A stretch of 64,000 nucleotides of DNA from Serratia proteamaculans_D (GTDB lineage Bacteria > Pseudomonadota > Gammaproteobacteria > Enterobacterales > Enterobacteriaceae), in the NCBI RefSeq assembly GCF_049959315.1, contig NZ_CP188201.1. One strand, written 5' to 3'. The notes under the pieces are model-generated. The model did no database searches. It had not been told where the DNA came from and saw nothing but the letters and a program-made list of their open reading frames with translations. Both the position numbers and the translations under genes were made by a program. This document shows, piece after piece, positions 8,935-18,196 of this stretch (positions within the stretch are counted from its first letter, which is position 1; the number at the start of each line of letters is the position of its first letter).

Positions 8935-9360
8935 TTAACAAACCGGAACCGCCATCGCTCCATGCGCCAAACAGTAGCGCAACCAATCAGCAAGAAACTG
9001 GTTAATTTGATGCTTTTCGTCGCGTTGATGCAACTTTTTGTTGGGATAATCATAACGCGCTTTAAAGCGATAGATCTGCTGACTTGAACACACTTCCGCA
9101 ACCATCGCGTCATGATACAGCCTCACCGTCATGGCAGGCAGGCTCCAGTAGCTGACCGCCGGGGCGGTCTGTTCAATTTGCACCAGCGAGGTATAACGGG
9201 TGGATTCAATAATGGTCAGACGATAACTGGCGCCGCTCACCTGATAAGTCACCGTTTCACCCACTTCGTCATTGCGCGGCAACAAGCGGCGCAATTGCGC
9301 GAAGTTGGTTTCGCACAATCTCATCATTTCGGGGAAATCAGGGGTATAGCGCTGTTTCAT
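8935..9360 (-). CDS. yqiB: YqiB, DUF1249 protein
   Basis: A 141-residue cytoplasmic protein of the DUF1249 family with no assigned activity. It is recognised by KQRYTPDFPEMMRLCETNFAQL at the N terminus and by its place between nudF and cpdA. The ATG at 9360 overlaps the nudF stop by one base (TAATG). An in-frame ATG twelve bases upstream is possible but would lie inside nudF and lengthen the family's usual N terminus. Confidence 0.9.
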   Translation of the reverse strand: MKQRYTPDFPEMMRLCETNFAQLRRLLPRNDEVGETVTYQVSGASYRLTIIESTRYTSLVQIEQTAPAVSYWSLPAMTVRLYHDAMVAEVCSSQQIYRFKARYDYPNKKLHQRDEKHQINQFLADWLRYCLAHGAMAVPVC

Positions 9361-9992
9361 TAATTGGCCCACTCTTTTCTTAACGATTCATGGTGCAACG
9401 CCAGCCACTGCAATGCAATCACTGATGCCGCGTTATCAATCGCGCCCTCTTCAACCCAGCGGTAAGCCTGTTCGCGGCTGACCACATGGACACGGATATC
9501 TTCATGCTCTTCTTCCAGTCCATGGATGCCAACCGCGGTAGTCGCGTCCACTTCGCCCACCATAATCGACAAGCGCTCGCTGGTACCGCCAGGGCTGGCC
9601 AGGTAGCTCAGCACCGGCTTGCACCGCCCGACCTCAACGCCGGCTTCTTCCTGCGCTTCACGGCGGCACACGTCTTCAACGCTCTCGCCGGTTTCGATCA
9701 TACCCGCCACCATTTCCAGTAGCCAGGGGGAGCTACTGGTATCGACCGCGGCGATCCGCAGTTGTTCAATCAGCACCACCTCGTCACGCACCGGGTCATA
9801 AGGAAGTAACACCGCAGCGTGCCCGCGCTCGAAAATTTCGCGTTTAATTTCGGGGCTCATGTCACCGTTGAACAGGCGGTGGCGGAAACGGTATAAATTG
9901 AGTGAAAAAAAACCACGGTAAAGCGTCTCACGTGCAATAATTTCTACATCATTTTCATCAAGAGTAACGGGCGACGGTTGCGAGTGGCTCAT
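9360..9992 (-). CDS. nudF: ADP-ribose pyrophosphatase NudF
   Basis: NudF splits ADP-ribose into AMP and ribose 5-phosphate. The product is 210 residues, against 209 in E. coli. The Nudix box is intact: GMIETGESVEDVCRREAQEEAGVE spans the GX5EX7REUXEEXGU pattern, with the metal-binding glutamates present. MSHSQPSPV at 9992 was chosen as the start by family length; an ATG at 10010 would add six residues. It heads the run ending at parE. Confidence 0.95.
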   Translation of the reverse strand: MSHSQPSPVTLDENDVEIIARETLYRGFFSLNLYRFRHRLFNGDMSPEIKREIFERGHAAVLLPYDPVRDEVVLIEQLRIAAVDTSSSPWLLEMVAGMIETGESVEDVCRREAQEEAGVEVGRCKPVLSYLASPGGTSERLSIMVGEVDATTAVGIHGLEEEHEDIRVHVVSREQAYRWVEEGAIDNAASVIALQWLALHHESLRKEWAN

Positions 9993-10165
9993 AAGTGAAT
10001 TCTCCTGCATGAGTATGCCGATAAAATAAACAGTTTTGATGACAGAAACGGCGGGATAATCTTCCGCGGCTTTATGATAGATTGTGAGCCATGATATCAG
10101 GTGTGACGTGTGCGACCAGTTGAACTAAGGTAAACAGGCGGCCTGAAAGGTAAAAGTTACGCGAG

Positions 10166-10211
10166 ATGGCACATTCAGCCAACTCGGGCGTACAACAGAC
10201 TCTGCTAGAAT
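10166..10211 (+). promoter_or_regulatory. tolC promoter region with marbox
   Basis: Bases 10166-10185 match the MarA/SoxS/Rob marbox AYnGCACnnWnnRYYAAAYn with one mismatch (C at 10183). An extended -10 element TGCTAGAAT places TAGAAT at 10206-10211, 20 bp downstream. E. coli tolC is known to be activated through a marbox, so the match is biologically expected. The rest of 10011-10275 shows no gene. Confidence 0.6.
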
Positions 10212-10275
10212 CGGCAACTATTTCGTCTATCGTCAGCGCTAACATAGCAATATTGCTGCACAACAAGGAATGCAA

Positions 10276-11766
10276 ATGAAGAAACTGCTCCCCCTTCTTA
10301 TCGGACTGAGCCTGGGCGGCTTCAGTGCAATGAGCCAGGCAGAGAACCTGCTGCAGGTCTACAAACAGGCCAGGGAAAGTAACCCGGATCTGCGCAAAAC
10401 CGCCGCTGACCGTGACGCCGCATTCGAAAAAATCAACGAAGCGCGCAGCCCGCTGCTGCCGCAGTTGGGTTTGAGCGCCGGCTATACTTATACTAATGGC
10501 TACCGTGACAGCAAAGATATCAACAGCGATGCCACCAGTGGCTCACTGGCGTTGACGCAGACTATCTTCGACATGTCCAAATGGCGTGCGCTGACGCTGC
10601 AGGAAAAAACCGCCGGTATCTCCGACGTGACGTTCCAGACCTCATCGCAGCAGTTGATCCTCGACACCGCTACCGCCTATTTTAACGTGCTGAACGCCAT
10701 CGATACGCTGTCCTACACCCAGGCCAATAAGCAAGCGGTTTACCGCACGCTGGACCAGACCACCCAACGCTTTAACGTGGGCCTGGTCGCGATCACCGAC
10801 GTGCAGAACGCCCGTTCGTCCTACGATACCGTGCTGGCGGACGAAGTCACCGCCCGTAACAACCTGGATAACGCGCTGGAAAAACTGCGCCAGGTGACCG
10901 GCACCTTCTACCCGGAACTGGCCTCGTTGAATACCGACCGTTTCAACACCAAACGCCCGGATGCAGTCAATAACCTGCTGAAAGAAGCCGAAAGCCGCAA
11001 CCTGAGCCTGTTGTCCGCTCGTCTGAGCCAGGATCTGGCCCGTGAGCAGATCCGCTCCGCACAGACCGGTTATATGCCTACCGTTGATTTCAGCGCTTCC
11101 ACCGCGGTGAGCAATACCAACTACAGCGGCTCTCGCAACAATACCAACGACGCTGATATTGGCCAGAACAAAGTGGGCCTGAGCTTCAACATGCCTCTGT
11201 ACAGCGGTGGCCAGACCAACTCGCAGGTGCAGCAGGCGCAGTACAACTTTGTCGGCGCCAGTGAGCAACTGGAAAGCGCCCACCGCAGCGTAGTGCAGAC
11301 TGTGCGTTCTTCGTTCAATAACGTGAACGCCTCGATCAGCGCGATTAACGCCTACCAACAAGCGGTAGTGTCTGCCCAGAGTTCTTTGGATGCGACCGAG
11401 GCCGGTTACCAGGTCGGTACCCGTACCATCGTCGACGTGCTGGATGCGACCAGTACGCTGTATAATGCCAAGCAACAGCTCTCCAGCGCGCGTTATGCCT
11501 ACCTGATCAACCAACTGAACATCAAGTCGGCGCTCGGTACCCTGAACGAGAACGACCTGATGATGCTGAACGGCGCATTGGGTAAACCCATTTCTACTTC
11601 GCAAGACGTGGTAGCACCGCAGACCACCGCGCAAGACGCTTACGCCGAAGGCTATAACGGTAACGCACCTGCGCCGCAAACTGCAGCACCGGTTGCCGCC
11701 CGCACCTCCGCGCCAGCGACCACCACCAAGCCTGTACGCAATAGCGGTAATCCATTCCGTAATTGA
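10276..11766 (+). CDS. tolC: Outer-membrane channel TolC
   Basis: TolC is the outer-membrane exit duct for tripartite multidrug efflux pumps and type I secretion. The 496-residue precursor has a signal peptide (MKKLLPLLIGLSLGGFSAMS, cleavage probably before AENLLQ). Two homologous halves, each with a long coiled-coil and strand segments, follow, as do characteristic phrases such as TQTIFDMSKW and LSFNMPLYSGGQTN. The C-terminal tail rich in Pro, Ala and Thr is also typical. The ATG at 10276 is preferred over 10270 because the signal peptide then begins MKK. A strong terminator follows. Confidence 0.98.
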   Translation: MKKLLPLLIGLSLGGFSAMSQAENLLQVYKQARESNPDLRKTAADRDAAFEKINEARSPLLPQLGLSAGYTYTNGYRDSKDINSDATSGSLALTQTIFDMSKWRALTLQEKTAGISDVTFQTSSQQLILDTATAYFNVLNAIDTLSYTQANKQAVYRTLDQTTQRFNVGLVAITDVQNARSSYDTVLADEVTARNNLDNALEKLRQVTGTFYPELASLNTDRFNTKRPDAVNNLLKEAESRNLSLLSARLSQDLAREQIRSAQTGYMPTVDFSASTAVSNTNYSGSRNNTNDADIGQNKVGLSFNMPLYSGGQTNSQVQQAQYNFVGASEQLESAHRSVVQTVRSSFNNVNASISAINAYQQAVVSAQSSLDATEAGYQVGTRTIVDVLDATSTLYNAKQQLSSARYAYLINQLNIKSALGTLNENDLMMLNGALGKPISTSQDVVAPQTTAQDAYAEGYNGNAPAPQTAAPVAARTSAPATTTKPVRNSGNPFRN

Positions 11767-11785
11767 TTGCAGTACTGCGCTGAAT

Positions 11786-11821
11786 ACGGGGTCCGGCTTC
11801 TGCCGCACCCCGTTTTTTTTT
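11786..11821 (+). terminator. tolC terminator
   Basis: ACGGGGT (11786-11792) pairs with ACCCCGT (11807-11813), with an inner CGGC/GCCG stem, followed by nine Ts. This is a classical intrinsic terminator. Confidence 0.9.
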
Positions 11822-11918
11822 GCATGCTCATCGGTTCTGCCCGCCGTCTCACAGCCGTTCCCCCACCCTGCGGTGGTATCATCAGGGTTATCGTTTTATC
11901 TCGTCTGGATGGGATCCG

Positions 11919-13865
11919 ATGGAGAACACCTCAAGCTGGCAACGTCTGATCGAAGGCGATCTGCCGCCCGCACAGCGCCCTGCACCGGCAATCTATGCTT
12001 CCTGGCTACGCTGCCGCAGCCTGATGCAGCCTGCGGTGTGGAAAAAGCCCCACTGCGCACTCGGTGCTACCTTTAACTCCATCTGTCAGCGTAAGAACGA
12101 TCTGCTGACGCTCGGCCAGGCGGCGCTGGAAGACGCTTGCGAGTACATGGAACAACGGCGCTGCCTGCTGATGATCCTCGACGAAAGTGGCTGCATGCTG
12201 TGGTTGTGCGGCGATATGCCGACGCGCCAGCATCTGCAACAGTTGGGTTTTATGCCTGGCGCTTATTGGGCGGAGGGGGACATCGGCACCAATGCACCGT
12301 CGCTGGCGGTGGCGGAGGGCCACCCAATGCAGGTCCGCGGCAGCGAACATGTGCGCGAGGCGCTGCACGACTGGTCATTCTGCGCCACACCGGTCTATGA
12401 CAACAGTGGCCGTCAACGCGGCTCTATTGCATTGGGCTGCCTGCTTGCCGACTGTGCCGCCGGCGATCTGTCACTGACGCTGGCGCTGGCACGCGAGATC
12501 GGCAATTCACTCAACGCCGACAGCCTGCTGGCAGAGTCCAACCGCCATCTGAATCAGCTTTACGGCCTGCTAGATGGAGTGGATGACGGTGTTATGGCCT
12601 GGGACCATCGCGGCTACCTGCAGTACATCAATCAGCGCGCCGCTTCCTTGCTCAAGCTGGATGAACAACAAAGTCAGGGCAAGCCCCTGAGCCAGTTGCT
12701 GACGCTGCCCGCCCTGCTCAACCGGGCCATCGCCCAGCGGCAGCCGCTGCAACACGTTGAAGTGACCTTCGAAAGCCAGCGGCAGTTTATTGCGGCGCTG
12801 TTAACCCTCAAGCCGATCTTCGACGGCGAGCGCTGCAGCTTTATCGCCCTGCTGCATCCGATCGAGCGACTGCATCAGTATGTCAGCAGCCAACTGGGGC
12901 GCGTCAGCCACAGTTTTGAACAGATGCCTTCCGCCTCTCTGGAGATGCGGCGGCTGATTCGCTATGGCCAGCAGGCGGCGAAAGGCCAGCACCCGATCCT
13001 GCTGTGCGGCGAAGAAGGCGTCGGCAAGGAGCTACTCAGCCAAGCGATCCACAACGCCAGTGAGCGCGCTAGCGGGCCGTACATCGCCCTCAACTGCCAG
13101 CTATTGCCGGAAGCCCAGGGGCTGCGAGAGCTGTTGGGCAGCGATGCCAACGAGGAAGAAGCGGGCCAGCTCAGCAAGTTTGAACTGGCCAATGGCGGCA
13201 CCCTGTACCTGGAACAAATCGAGTATTTACCGGCGGAGATGCAGTCTGCGCTGCTGCAGGTGCTGAAAACCGGCGTAGTGATGCGGCTCAATTCCAATCG
13301 GGTGATCCCGGTCGATGTGCGGGTGATCGCCAGCAGCGCCGCCGATCTGCCGCTGTTGGTGCAGCAGAATCGCTTTCGCCGCCAGTTGTTCTACAGCCTG
13401 CAGGCGTTCGAGATCCAAATCCCGGCGCTGCGCCAACGGCTGAGTGATATTCCGCTGCTGGTGAAGCACCACTTGCGCACGCTGGAACAGCATTTCCAGT
13501 GCCGTTTTCGCGTGGATGACGAGGTGATGGTCCAGCTCGGTCTGTATCTGTGGCCCGGCAACGATCTGGAGCTGAAGGGAGTGGTGGAGCGCACCGCGAT
13601 GATGTGCCACGGCCACCATCTGCAACTGGCGGATTTGCCCGAGCACTTGCTCAGCCACCAGCCACTGCTGGAAAGCGAACCACAACAGGGCATACCGCTA
13701 TTAACACTGGCGGAGATGGAACGTCAGGCGATCATTCACGCGGCCAAGGTCAGCCGCGGACAATTGAACGAAATGGCGCAGCTGCTGGACATTGGTCGCA
13801 CCACGCTGTGGCGAAAAATCAAACAGTATCAGATTGATATCCGCCAGTTTAAGCTGCGCGCCTGA
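11919..13865 (+). CDS. dhaR: DhaR-type activator of the dihydroxyacetone kinase operon
   Basis: A 648-residue regulator with a GAF-like sensor region (about 20-200), a PAS domain (about 200-310), an AAA+ domain (about 325-550) and a Fis-type C-terminal helix-turn-helix (RGQLNEMAQLLDIGRTTLWRKIK). The Walker A is GEEGVGKE. The GAFTGA loop used by sigma-54 activators is absent: ELLGSDANEEE runs straight on to KFELANGGTLYLEQ. This fits DhaR, which is known to work with sigma-70 RNA polymerase in E. coli. In E. coli DhaK and DhaL bind DhaR in opposing ways to set expression. The start at 11919 (MENTSSW) gives the family length. It converges on dhaM with a 10-bp gap. Confidence 0.93.
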   Translation: MENTSSWQRLIEGDLPPAQRPAPAIYASWLRCRSLMQPAVWKKPHCALGATFNSICQRKNDLLTLGQAALEDACEYMEQRRCLLMILDESGCMLWLCGDMPTRQHLQQLGFMPGAYWAEGDIGTNAPSLAVAEGHPMQVRGSEHVREALHDWSFCATPVYDNSGRQRGSIALGCLLADCAAGDLSLTLALAREIGNSLNADSLLAESNRHLNQLYGLLDGVDDGVMAWDHRGYLQYINQRAASLLKLDEQQSQGKPLSQLLTLPALLNRAIAQRQPLQHVEVTFESQRQFIAALLTLKPIFDGERCSFIALLHPIERLHQYVSSQLGRVSHSFEQMPSASLEMRRLIRYGQQAAKGQHPILLCGEEGVGKELLSQAIHNASERASGPYIALNCQLLPEAQGLRELLGSDANEEEAGQLSKFELANGGTLYLEQIEYLPAEMQSALLQVLKTGVVMRLNSNRVIPVDVRVIASSAADLPLLVQQNRFRRQLFYSLQAFEIQIPALRQRLSDIPLLVKHHLRTLEQHFQCRFRVDDEVMVQLGLYLWPGNDLELKGVVERTAMMCHGHHLQLADLPEHLLSHQPLLESEPQQGIPLLTLAEMERQAIIHAAKVSRGQLNEMAQLLDIGRTTLWRKIKQYQIDIRQFKLRA

Positions 13866-13875
13866 GGGCACGCCT

Positions 13876-15309
13876 TCAGTGGCTGAGTTGCAACACACCG
13901 CGCGCCGCATCCAGCATCGCTTTCTGGCCGTTGCGGGTTTTGCTCATGCAATCGTTCATGCCCACTACCATCGGCATGCCCATCGCCTTGGCCAAAATGG
14001 CGCTGTGCGACAGTGCGTTACCGCCGCTTAAGCAGATACCGAGCACCAGACGACGATCGAGCATCACCACATCAGACGGCATCAGTTCATCCATCACCAG
14101 AATGGACGGCACGGTTAGCGTAATCACCGGTAACGGCTGCTGTTGCAGATGACTCAGGGTGCGCCGCAGCATATCGCGCACATCCAACTCCCGCGCCCGC
14201 ATATATTCATCGTCCAGTTCACGATACTCCCCGGCAATCGCTTCCATCTCCTGTCGCCAGGCCTGCTCGGCACTGCATTGCTGACGGGCGATACGGGTAT
14301 AGGCCGCCTGCTGCAAATCCGGGTCATCCAGCAGCATGCTGTGCGCACCGAAGATGGCCGCCTGCGGCTTGCCAATCAATGAGCCGGTGCGCTCCGCCAG
14401 TCGGTTTAAATCGCTCAGCGTGTGCTGCAGTGCCTGGCGCAACCGCTGTTGTTCGTTCAGCACGTCGTCGGCGCCAATGGCACGCTCGACCACTGTCGGC
14501 CAGAAGCTGAGCGCCTGCCACACCGGGCCACTGGTCACGCTTTCCGCAACCGGAATACCGTGCAGCGAGGGCAGGCTCTGCTCCGACACCGTTTCGCCAA
14601 AGTGCTGCTCTGCCAGCACGCTAAACGCCGCCAGTGCCTGTTCGGCCTGCGGTCCGCCAGCAATCAGCCGAATGGTGTCGCCGTGGCGCACCTGCAAAAG
14701 CGCCAGTTGGTTAAGGCTACGCGGATTGGCGCACTGGCCCTGCTTTTCCAGCACCAGTTCGGCATCAAAGGGGGCCAGCGCTTCCGCCAGTCGGGCTGCT
14801 GGGCGGGCGTGCAGCCCATGTGGGTTCTGTACCGTCCAACTGACGCTTTTCCCCTGAGCCAGCGGCAATTCAACGCTTTGAGCAACCGGCGCAGCGGCTT
14901 CCCCCAACTGCGCCTGTTTGGCCTGCAACGCACCCTGCGCCTCTGCCAGTACCTGTTCCAGTCCGGCTCCGGCATTGGCAGCCACCACCGCGGCCAGCGT
15001 CCCTTCAACCAGCGGTGCCGAACACAGCCGGACTTTGGCGGCCAACGACGGATCCAGCAAGTCGATCGCGGTTTCGGCACTCAGCAGCGCACTGCCCAAA
15101 TCCATCAGCACCACAATGCCCGCCCCATCAGCCACCGATTCAATCGCTTCCATCACTTTGACCGCATCGGTGCCTATCGGGTGATCCGCATCATCGACCC
15201 CCGCCGCCAGCACCAGTTTGCAGCCATCGCCACGCATCATCTGCAGCGCCAGCTCTTCAACCCCGCGCGCCAACAGCGCACTGTGTGAAACTACAACGAT
15301 ATTGATCAT
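13876..15309 (-). CDS. dhaM: DhaM, multiphosphoryl transfer subunit of PTS-dependent DHA kinase
   Basis: DhaM relays phosphate from PTS enzyme I/HPr to the ADP bound in DhaL. The 477-residue three-domain protein matches E. coli DhaM in order. Residues 1-135 are EIIA-Man-like with the active His9 (VVVSHSALL). Residues about 155-240 are HPr-like with His167 (PHGLHARPA). From about 250 on it resembles the N-terminal part of enzyme I, with His435 (NALSHSAIL). All three phosphorylatable histidines are present. It is the last gene of the gldA-dhaK-dhaL-dhaM run, 11 bp after dhaL. Confidence 0.97.
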   Translation of the reverse strand: MINIVVVSHSALLARGVEELALQMMRGDGCKLVLAAGVDDADHPIGTDAVKVMEAIESVADGAGIVVLMDLGSALLSAETAIDLLDPSLAAKVRLCSAPLVEGTLAAVVAANAGAGLEQVLAEAQGALQAKQAQLGEAAAPVAQSVELPLAQGKSVSWTVQNPHGLHARPAARLAEALAPFDAELVLEKQGQCANPRSLNQLALLQVRHGDTIRLIAGGPQAEQALAAFSVLAEQHFGETVSEQSLPSLHGIPVAESVTSGPVWQALSFWPTVVERAIGADDVLNEQQRLRQALQHTLSDLNRLAERTGSLIGKPQAAIFGAHSMLLDDPDLQQAAYTRIARQQCSAEQAWRQEMEAIAGEYRELDDEYMRARELDVRDMLRRTLSHLQQQPLPVITLTVPSILVMDELMPSDVVMLDRRLVLGICLSGGNALSHSAILAKAMGMPMVVGMNDCMSKTRNGQKAMLDAARGVLQLSH

Positions 15310-15320
15310 CTCGCCTCCTG

Positions 15321-15953
15321 CTATTGGCCGGCGACCGCTGCCAGCGTTTTCATCATCAGCATCACCGAGGTGGCACCCGGATCCTGATGACCGATGCTAC
15401 GCTCACCCAGGTAACTGGCCCGCCCTTTGCGTGCCTGCATGGTGATGGTGCTTTCAACCGCCTGCTCCGCCCGTTCACTGGCGCGCTGCAGGGCCTCCGC
15501 CACGCTTAGCCGCTGCTGAGCCGACTGGCCCAGACTTTCCACCACCGGCCACCAGACGTCACACATGGTTTTATCACCCGGCTCCGCCTTGCCGCGCATC
15601 ACCACCCCTTCGACGCCTTCCTGCATCATTTGATGCAGCTCCGCCAGATCCAGGCTCTGCTTGGCATTGGTCGACTGCGCTGCGCGGATGAAGAAGGTGC
15701 CAAACAGCGGACCACTGGCTCCCCCCACGCTGGACAGCAGCGTCATGCCGGTGTTCTTGAGGATAAAACCGATGTCTTTGTCCGCCACCGAAGGCAGCTT
15801 TTCCACCACCTTGTTGAAGCCACGGTTCATATTCAGCCCGTGGTCGGAATCCCCGATCTCGGTATCCAGCCGGGTTAGAAAATCACGCTGTTGCGCAAAC
15901 ACTTCGCCGCAACACATCAGCCAGTCGACCACTTGTTGTTTGGTTAACGCCAT
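15321..15953 (-). CDS. dhaL: DhaL, ADP-binding subunit of dihydroxyacetone kinase
   Basis: DhaL carries a tightly bound ADP that is rephosphorylated by DhaM and donates phosphate to dihydroxyacetone on DhaK. The 210 residues equal E. coli DhaL. The Mg/ADP-binding aspartates are at 30, 35 and 37 (LDTEIGDSDHGLN), the same numbers as in E. coli. The glycine-rich GGASGPLFGT loop is also intact. It sits 9 bp after dhaK. Confidence 0.97.
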   Translation of the reverse strand: MALTKQQVVDWLMCCGEVFAQQRDFLTRLDTEIGDSDHGLNMNRGFNKVVEKLPSVADKDIGFILKNTGMTLLSSVGGASGPLFGTFFIRAAQSTNAKQSLDLAELHQMMQEGVEGVVMRGKAEPGDKTMCDVWWPVVESLGQSAQQRLSVAEALQRASERAEQAVESTITMQARKGRASYLGERSIGHQDPGATSVMLMMKTLAAVAGQ

Positions 15954-15962
15954 GACTCCTCC

Positions 15963-17033
15963 TCAGCAACCCCAACGCAGCGCAGGCGTTTTCACCGGCG
16001 CATCCCACAGGGACAACAGTTCGTCATCCACCTTCAGCAGCGTAATTGAGACCCCTTGCATATCCAACGATGTGCAATAGGACCCCACCAGGCTGCGCTC
16101 AACAATCATGCCCGCTTCGGCACAACGCTCCGCCAACCGGTGATAAACGCCATACAGTTCGGACAGTGGCGTCGCGCCCAGGTTGTTTACCAGTGCGATC
16201 ACCCGGTCACCGCGCGTCAGCGGTTGTTTGGTCTGCACTTCATCGCGCCATTCGCCCTGTTGACGATCCCAGACGCGGATGGTGCGCTGGTAATGACCAT
16301 GGTCGATCAGGGTATGGAACATGTCGTCCACCGCCGCATTCAGGGTGGTGAACGGGCGCCGCGCAATGCCCGGTTCACCGTGAATACCGACGCCGAATTC
16401 CATCTCGTTTTCCGCCAGTACGAATGACGGTTTGCCGGCAGCCGGTACGGTACAGGCCCCCAGCGCGATGCCGATCGAATGCCCGTGATTATTGATGTTA
16501 TGGCCCAGCGTCACGATGCTATCGAGGCTGTCGCCACGCGCCGTTGCCGCACCGAGCAGTTTCTCCATCAGCACGGTATTGGCCACCCCGCGTCGCCCGG
16601 CGGTGAACAGGCTGTCTTTAACCGCCACGTCATCATCCACCAGCACCGTCGCCACCTGGATACCGCTGTCATGCAGCAGCTCAGTGGCGGTTTCAAAGTT
16701 CAGTACGTCGCCGGTGTAGTTTTTAATCAGCAGCAAGACCCCGGCACCACCGTCGATCGCCTGGCCGCACTCGTACATTTTATCCGGCGTTGGCGAGGTA
16801 AAAATTTCCCCCGGGCAGGCACCGTCGAGCATGCCTTCGCCGACAAAACCGCAGTGCATCGGCTCGTGACCGCTGCCGCCGCCGGACAGGATCGCCACCT
16901 TGCCCGCCACCGGCGCATCGGCGCGGGTGACAAACACCGGCTCCTGATGCACCAACAGCTCAGGATGAGCCTCTGCCAACCCCAGCAGTTGCTCTTCCAG
17001 TACCGACTCAACCTTGTTAATCAGTTTTTTCAC
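15963..17033 (-). CDS. dhaK: DhaK, dihydroxyacetone-binding subunit
   Basis: DhaK binds dihydroxyacetone covalently as a hemiaminal on a histidine and yields dihydroxyacetone phosphate. The 356 residues match the E. coli subunit. The covalent residue is His218 in GVGIHGEPG, and the catalytic His56 lies in GGGSGHEPMH. Fifty-six bases separate it from gldA upstream, consistent with one operon starting at gldA. The PEP-dependent type is shown by separate K, L and M genes rather than the fused ATP-dependent enzyme. Confidence 0.97.
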   Translation of the reverse strand: MKKLINKVESVLEEQLLGLAEAHPELLVHQEPVFVTRADAPVAGKVAILSGGGSGHEPMHCGFVGEGMLDGACPGEIFTSPTPDKMYECGQAIDGGAGVLLLIKNYTGDVLNFETATELLHDSGIQVATVLVDDDVAVKDSLFTAGRRGVANTVLMEKLLGAATARGDSLDSIVTLGHNINNHGHSIGIALGACTVPAAGKPSFVLAENEMEFGVGIHGEPGIARRPFTTLNAAVDDMFHTLIDHGHYQRTIRVWDRQQGEWRDEVQTKQPLTRGDRVIALVNNLGATPLSELYGVYHRLAERCAEAGMIVERSLVGSYCTSLDMQGVSITLLKVDDELLSLWDAPVKTPALRWGC

Positions 17034-17089
17034 GGTTATTTCCTCGTTTGGCCAACGGGGCGCAGCCAGTAAACTGCGCCCCTGCGGTA

Positions 17090-18196
17090 TCAGCTTGAGT
17101 GTTGTTGCAGCCAGGCGCTGCCCAGCCGGTCTGCCGTCAGAATGGCCGCCTGTGCGCTGGCAGGCGTGACCTCGAACGGCATATTGTGGATAGTTTCGCC
17201 TGCCGCGCAGCTGGCTTCGGCCACCGCCATGATTTTCGCTGCCGGGTCTCCGCTAACGCCCATTTGCGCCAGGGTGATGGGCAGGCCGAGACGCTGGCAG
17301 AACTCCAGCACCGTTTCGATCTGCGCCATACTGCTGTTTTGCAGCACCAACTGTGACAGCGTGCCAAACGCCACTTTTTCGCCGTGGTACAGGTGGTGAC
17401 ACTCTTCCAGCACGGTAAAACCGTTGTGAATGGCGTGCGCGGCCGCCAGGCCACTGCTTTCGAAACCGATGCCGCTCAAATAGGTATTGGCCTCGATAAT
17501 GCGTTCGACCGCTTCCGTCACCACCCCGGCCTCAACCGCCAGCTTGGCCTTAACGCCCTCCGCCAGCAGCGTCTCATAGCACAACCGTGCCAGGCTCAAT
17601 GCCGCCAGCGTGGATTTTCCGCCCGCCATGCTGGTCGCCTGGGCATCGAAACAGGCCTGCGCTTCAAAATAGGTTGAAAGCGCGTCGCCCATGCCTGCCA
17701 CCAGCAGCCGTACCGGTGCCTTGGCGATAATCGCGCTGTCCATTATCACCATGTCCGGATTACTGGTATGGATCAGATATTCGTCAAATTCGCCCTGTTC
17801 GGTGTAGATCACTGACAGCGCGCTGGTGGGCGCATCGGTGGAAGCAATGGTCGGGATCAGCACCACCGGCAGATGCTGGTAATGGGCGATAGCCTTGGCG
17901 GTGTCCAGCGTTTTACCACCACCGACGCCAATCACGCCGCGGCAGCCATGGGCTTTCAGTTCCTGGCCCAACCGGTCGATTTCCTTATGGCAGCATTCGC
18001 CGTTGAACACACTGGCGTGATACTTCACCCCGTGCTGGTGCAGGCTGCCCATCAGGGTATCGCCCGTCAGCTTCATCACGAAGTCGTCGGCGATCACGAA
18101 ATAATGGTCGGCAAGGGCTTTCGCGTATTCGCCCACGGCGGCCAATGCGTTGGCGCCCTGGATGTACTTGCCTGGAGACTGGATGATTCTCAACAT
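17090..18196 (-). CDS. gldA: Glycerol dehydrogenase (GldA/DhaD)
   Basis: This NAD+-dependent, zinc-containing enzyme oxidises glycerol to dihydroxyacetone, the substrate of the DHA kinase encoded next to it. The 368 residues align by eye with E. coli GldA. There is an N-terminal nucleotide-binding half with GVGGGKTLDTAKA and PTIASTDAP. The zinc ligands are Asp171 (GMGDAL), His254 (AAAHAIHNG) and His271 (YHGEKVAFG). It is the first gene of the run, preceded by the 350-bp region with paired palindromes. Confidence 0.96.
   Translation of the reverse strand: MLRIIQSPGKYIQGANALAAVGEYAKALADHYFVIADDFVMKLTGDTLMGSLHQHGVKYHASVFNGECCHKEIDRLGQELKAHGCRGVIGVGGGKTLDTAKAIAHYQHLPVVLIPTIASTDAPTSALSVIYTEQGEFDEYLIHTSNPDMVIMDSAIIAKAPVRLLVAGMGDALSTYFEAQACFDAQATSMAGGKSTLAALSLARLCYETLLAEGVKAKLAVEAGVVTEAVERIIEANTYLSGIGFESSGLAAAHAIHNGFTVLEECHHLYHGEKVAFGTLSQLVLQNSSMAQIETVLEFCQRLGLPITLAQMGVSGDPAAKIMAVAEASCAAGETIHNMPFEVTPASAQAAILTADRLGSAWLQQHSS

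Noticed and set aside
10642..11808. Long open frame (388 codons) antisense to tolC
   Set aside because: It lies wholly opposite the clear tolC gene, has no recognisable motif or ribosome site and reflects codon bias of a GC-rich gene.
13010..13180. DhaR as a sigma-54-dependent activator
   Set aside because: The GAFTGA loop is missing, and DhaR of E. coli is known to work with sigma-70.
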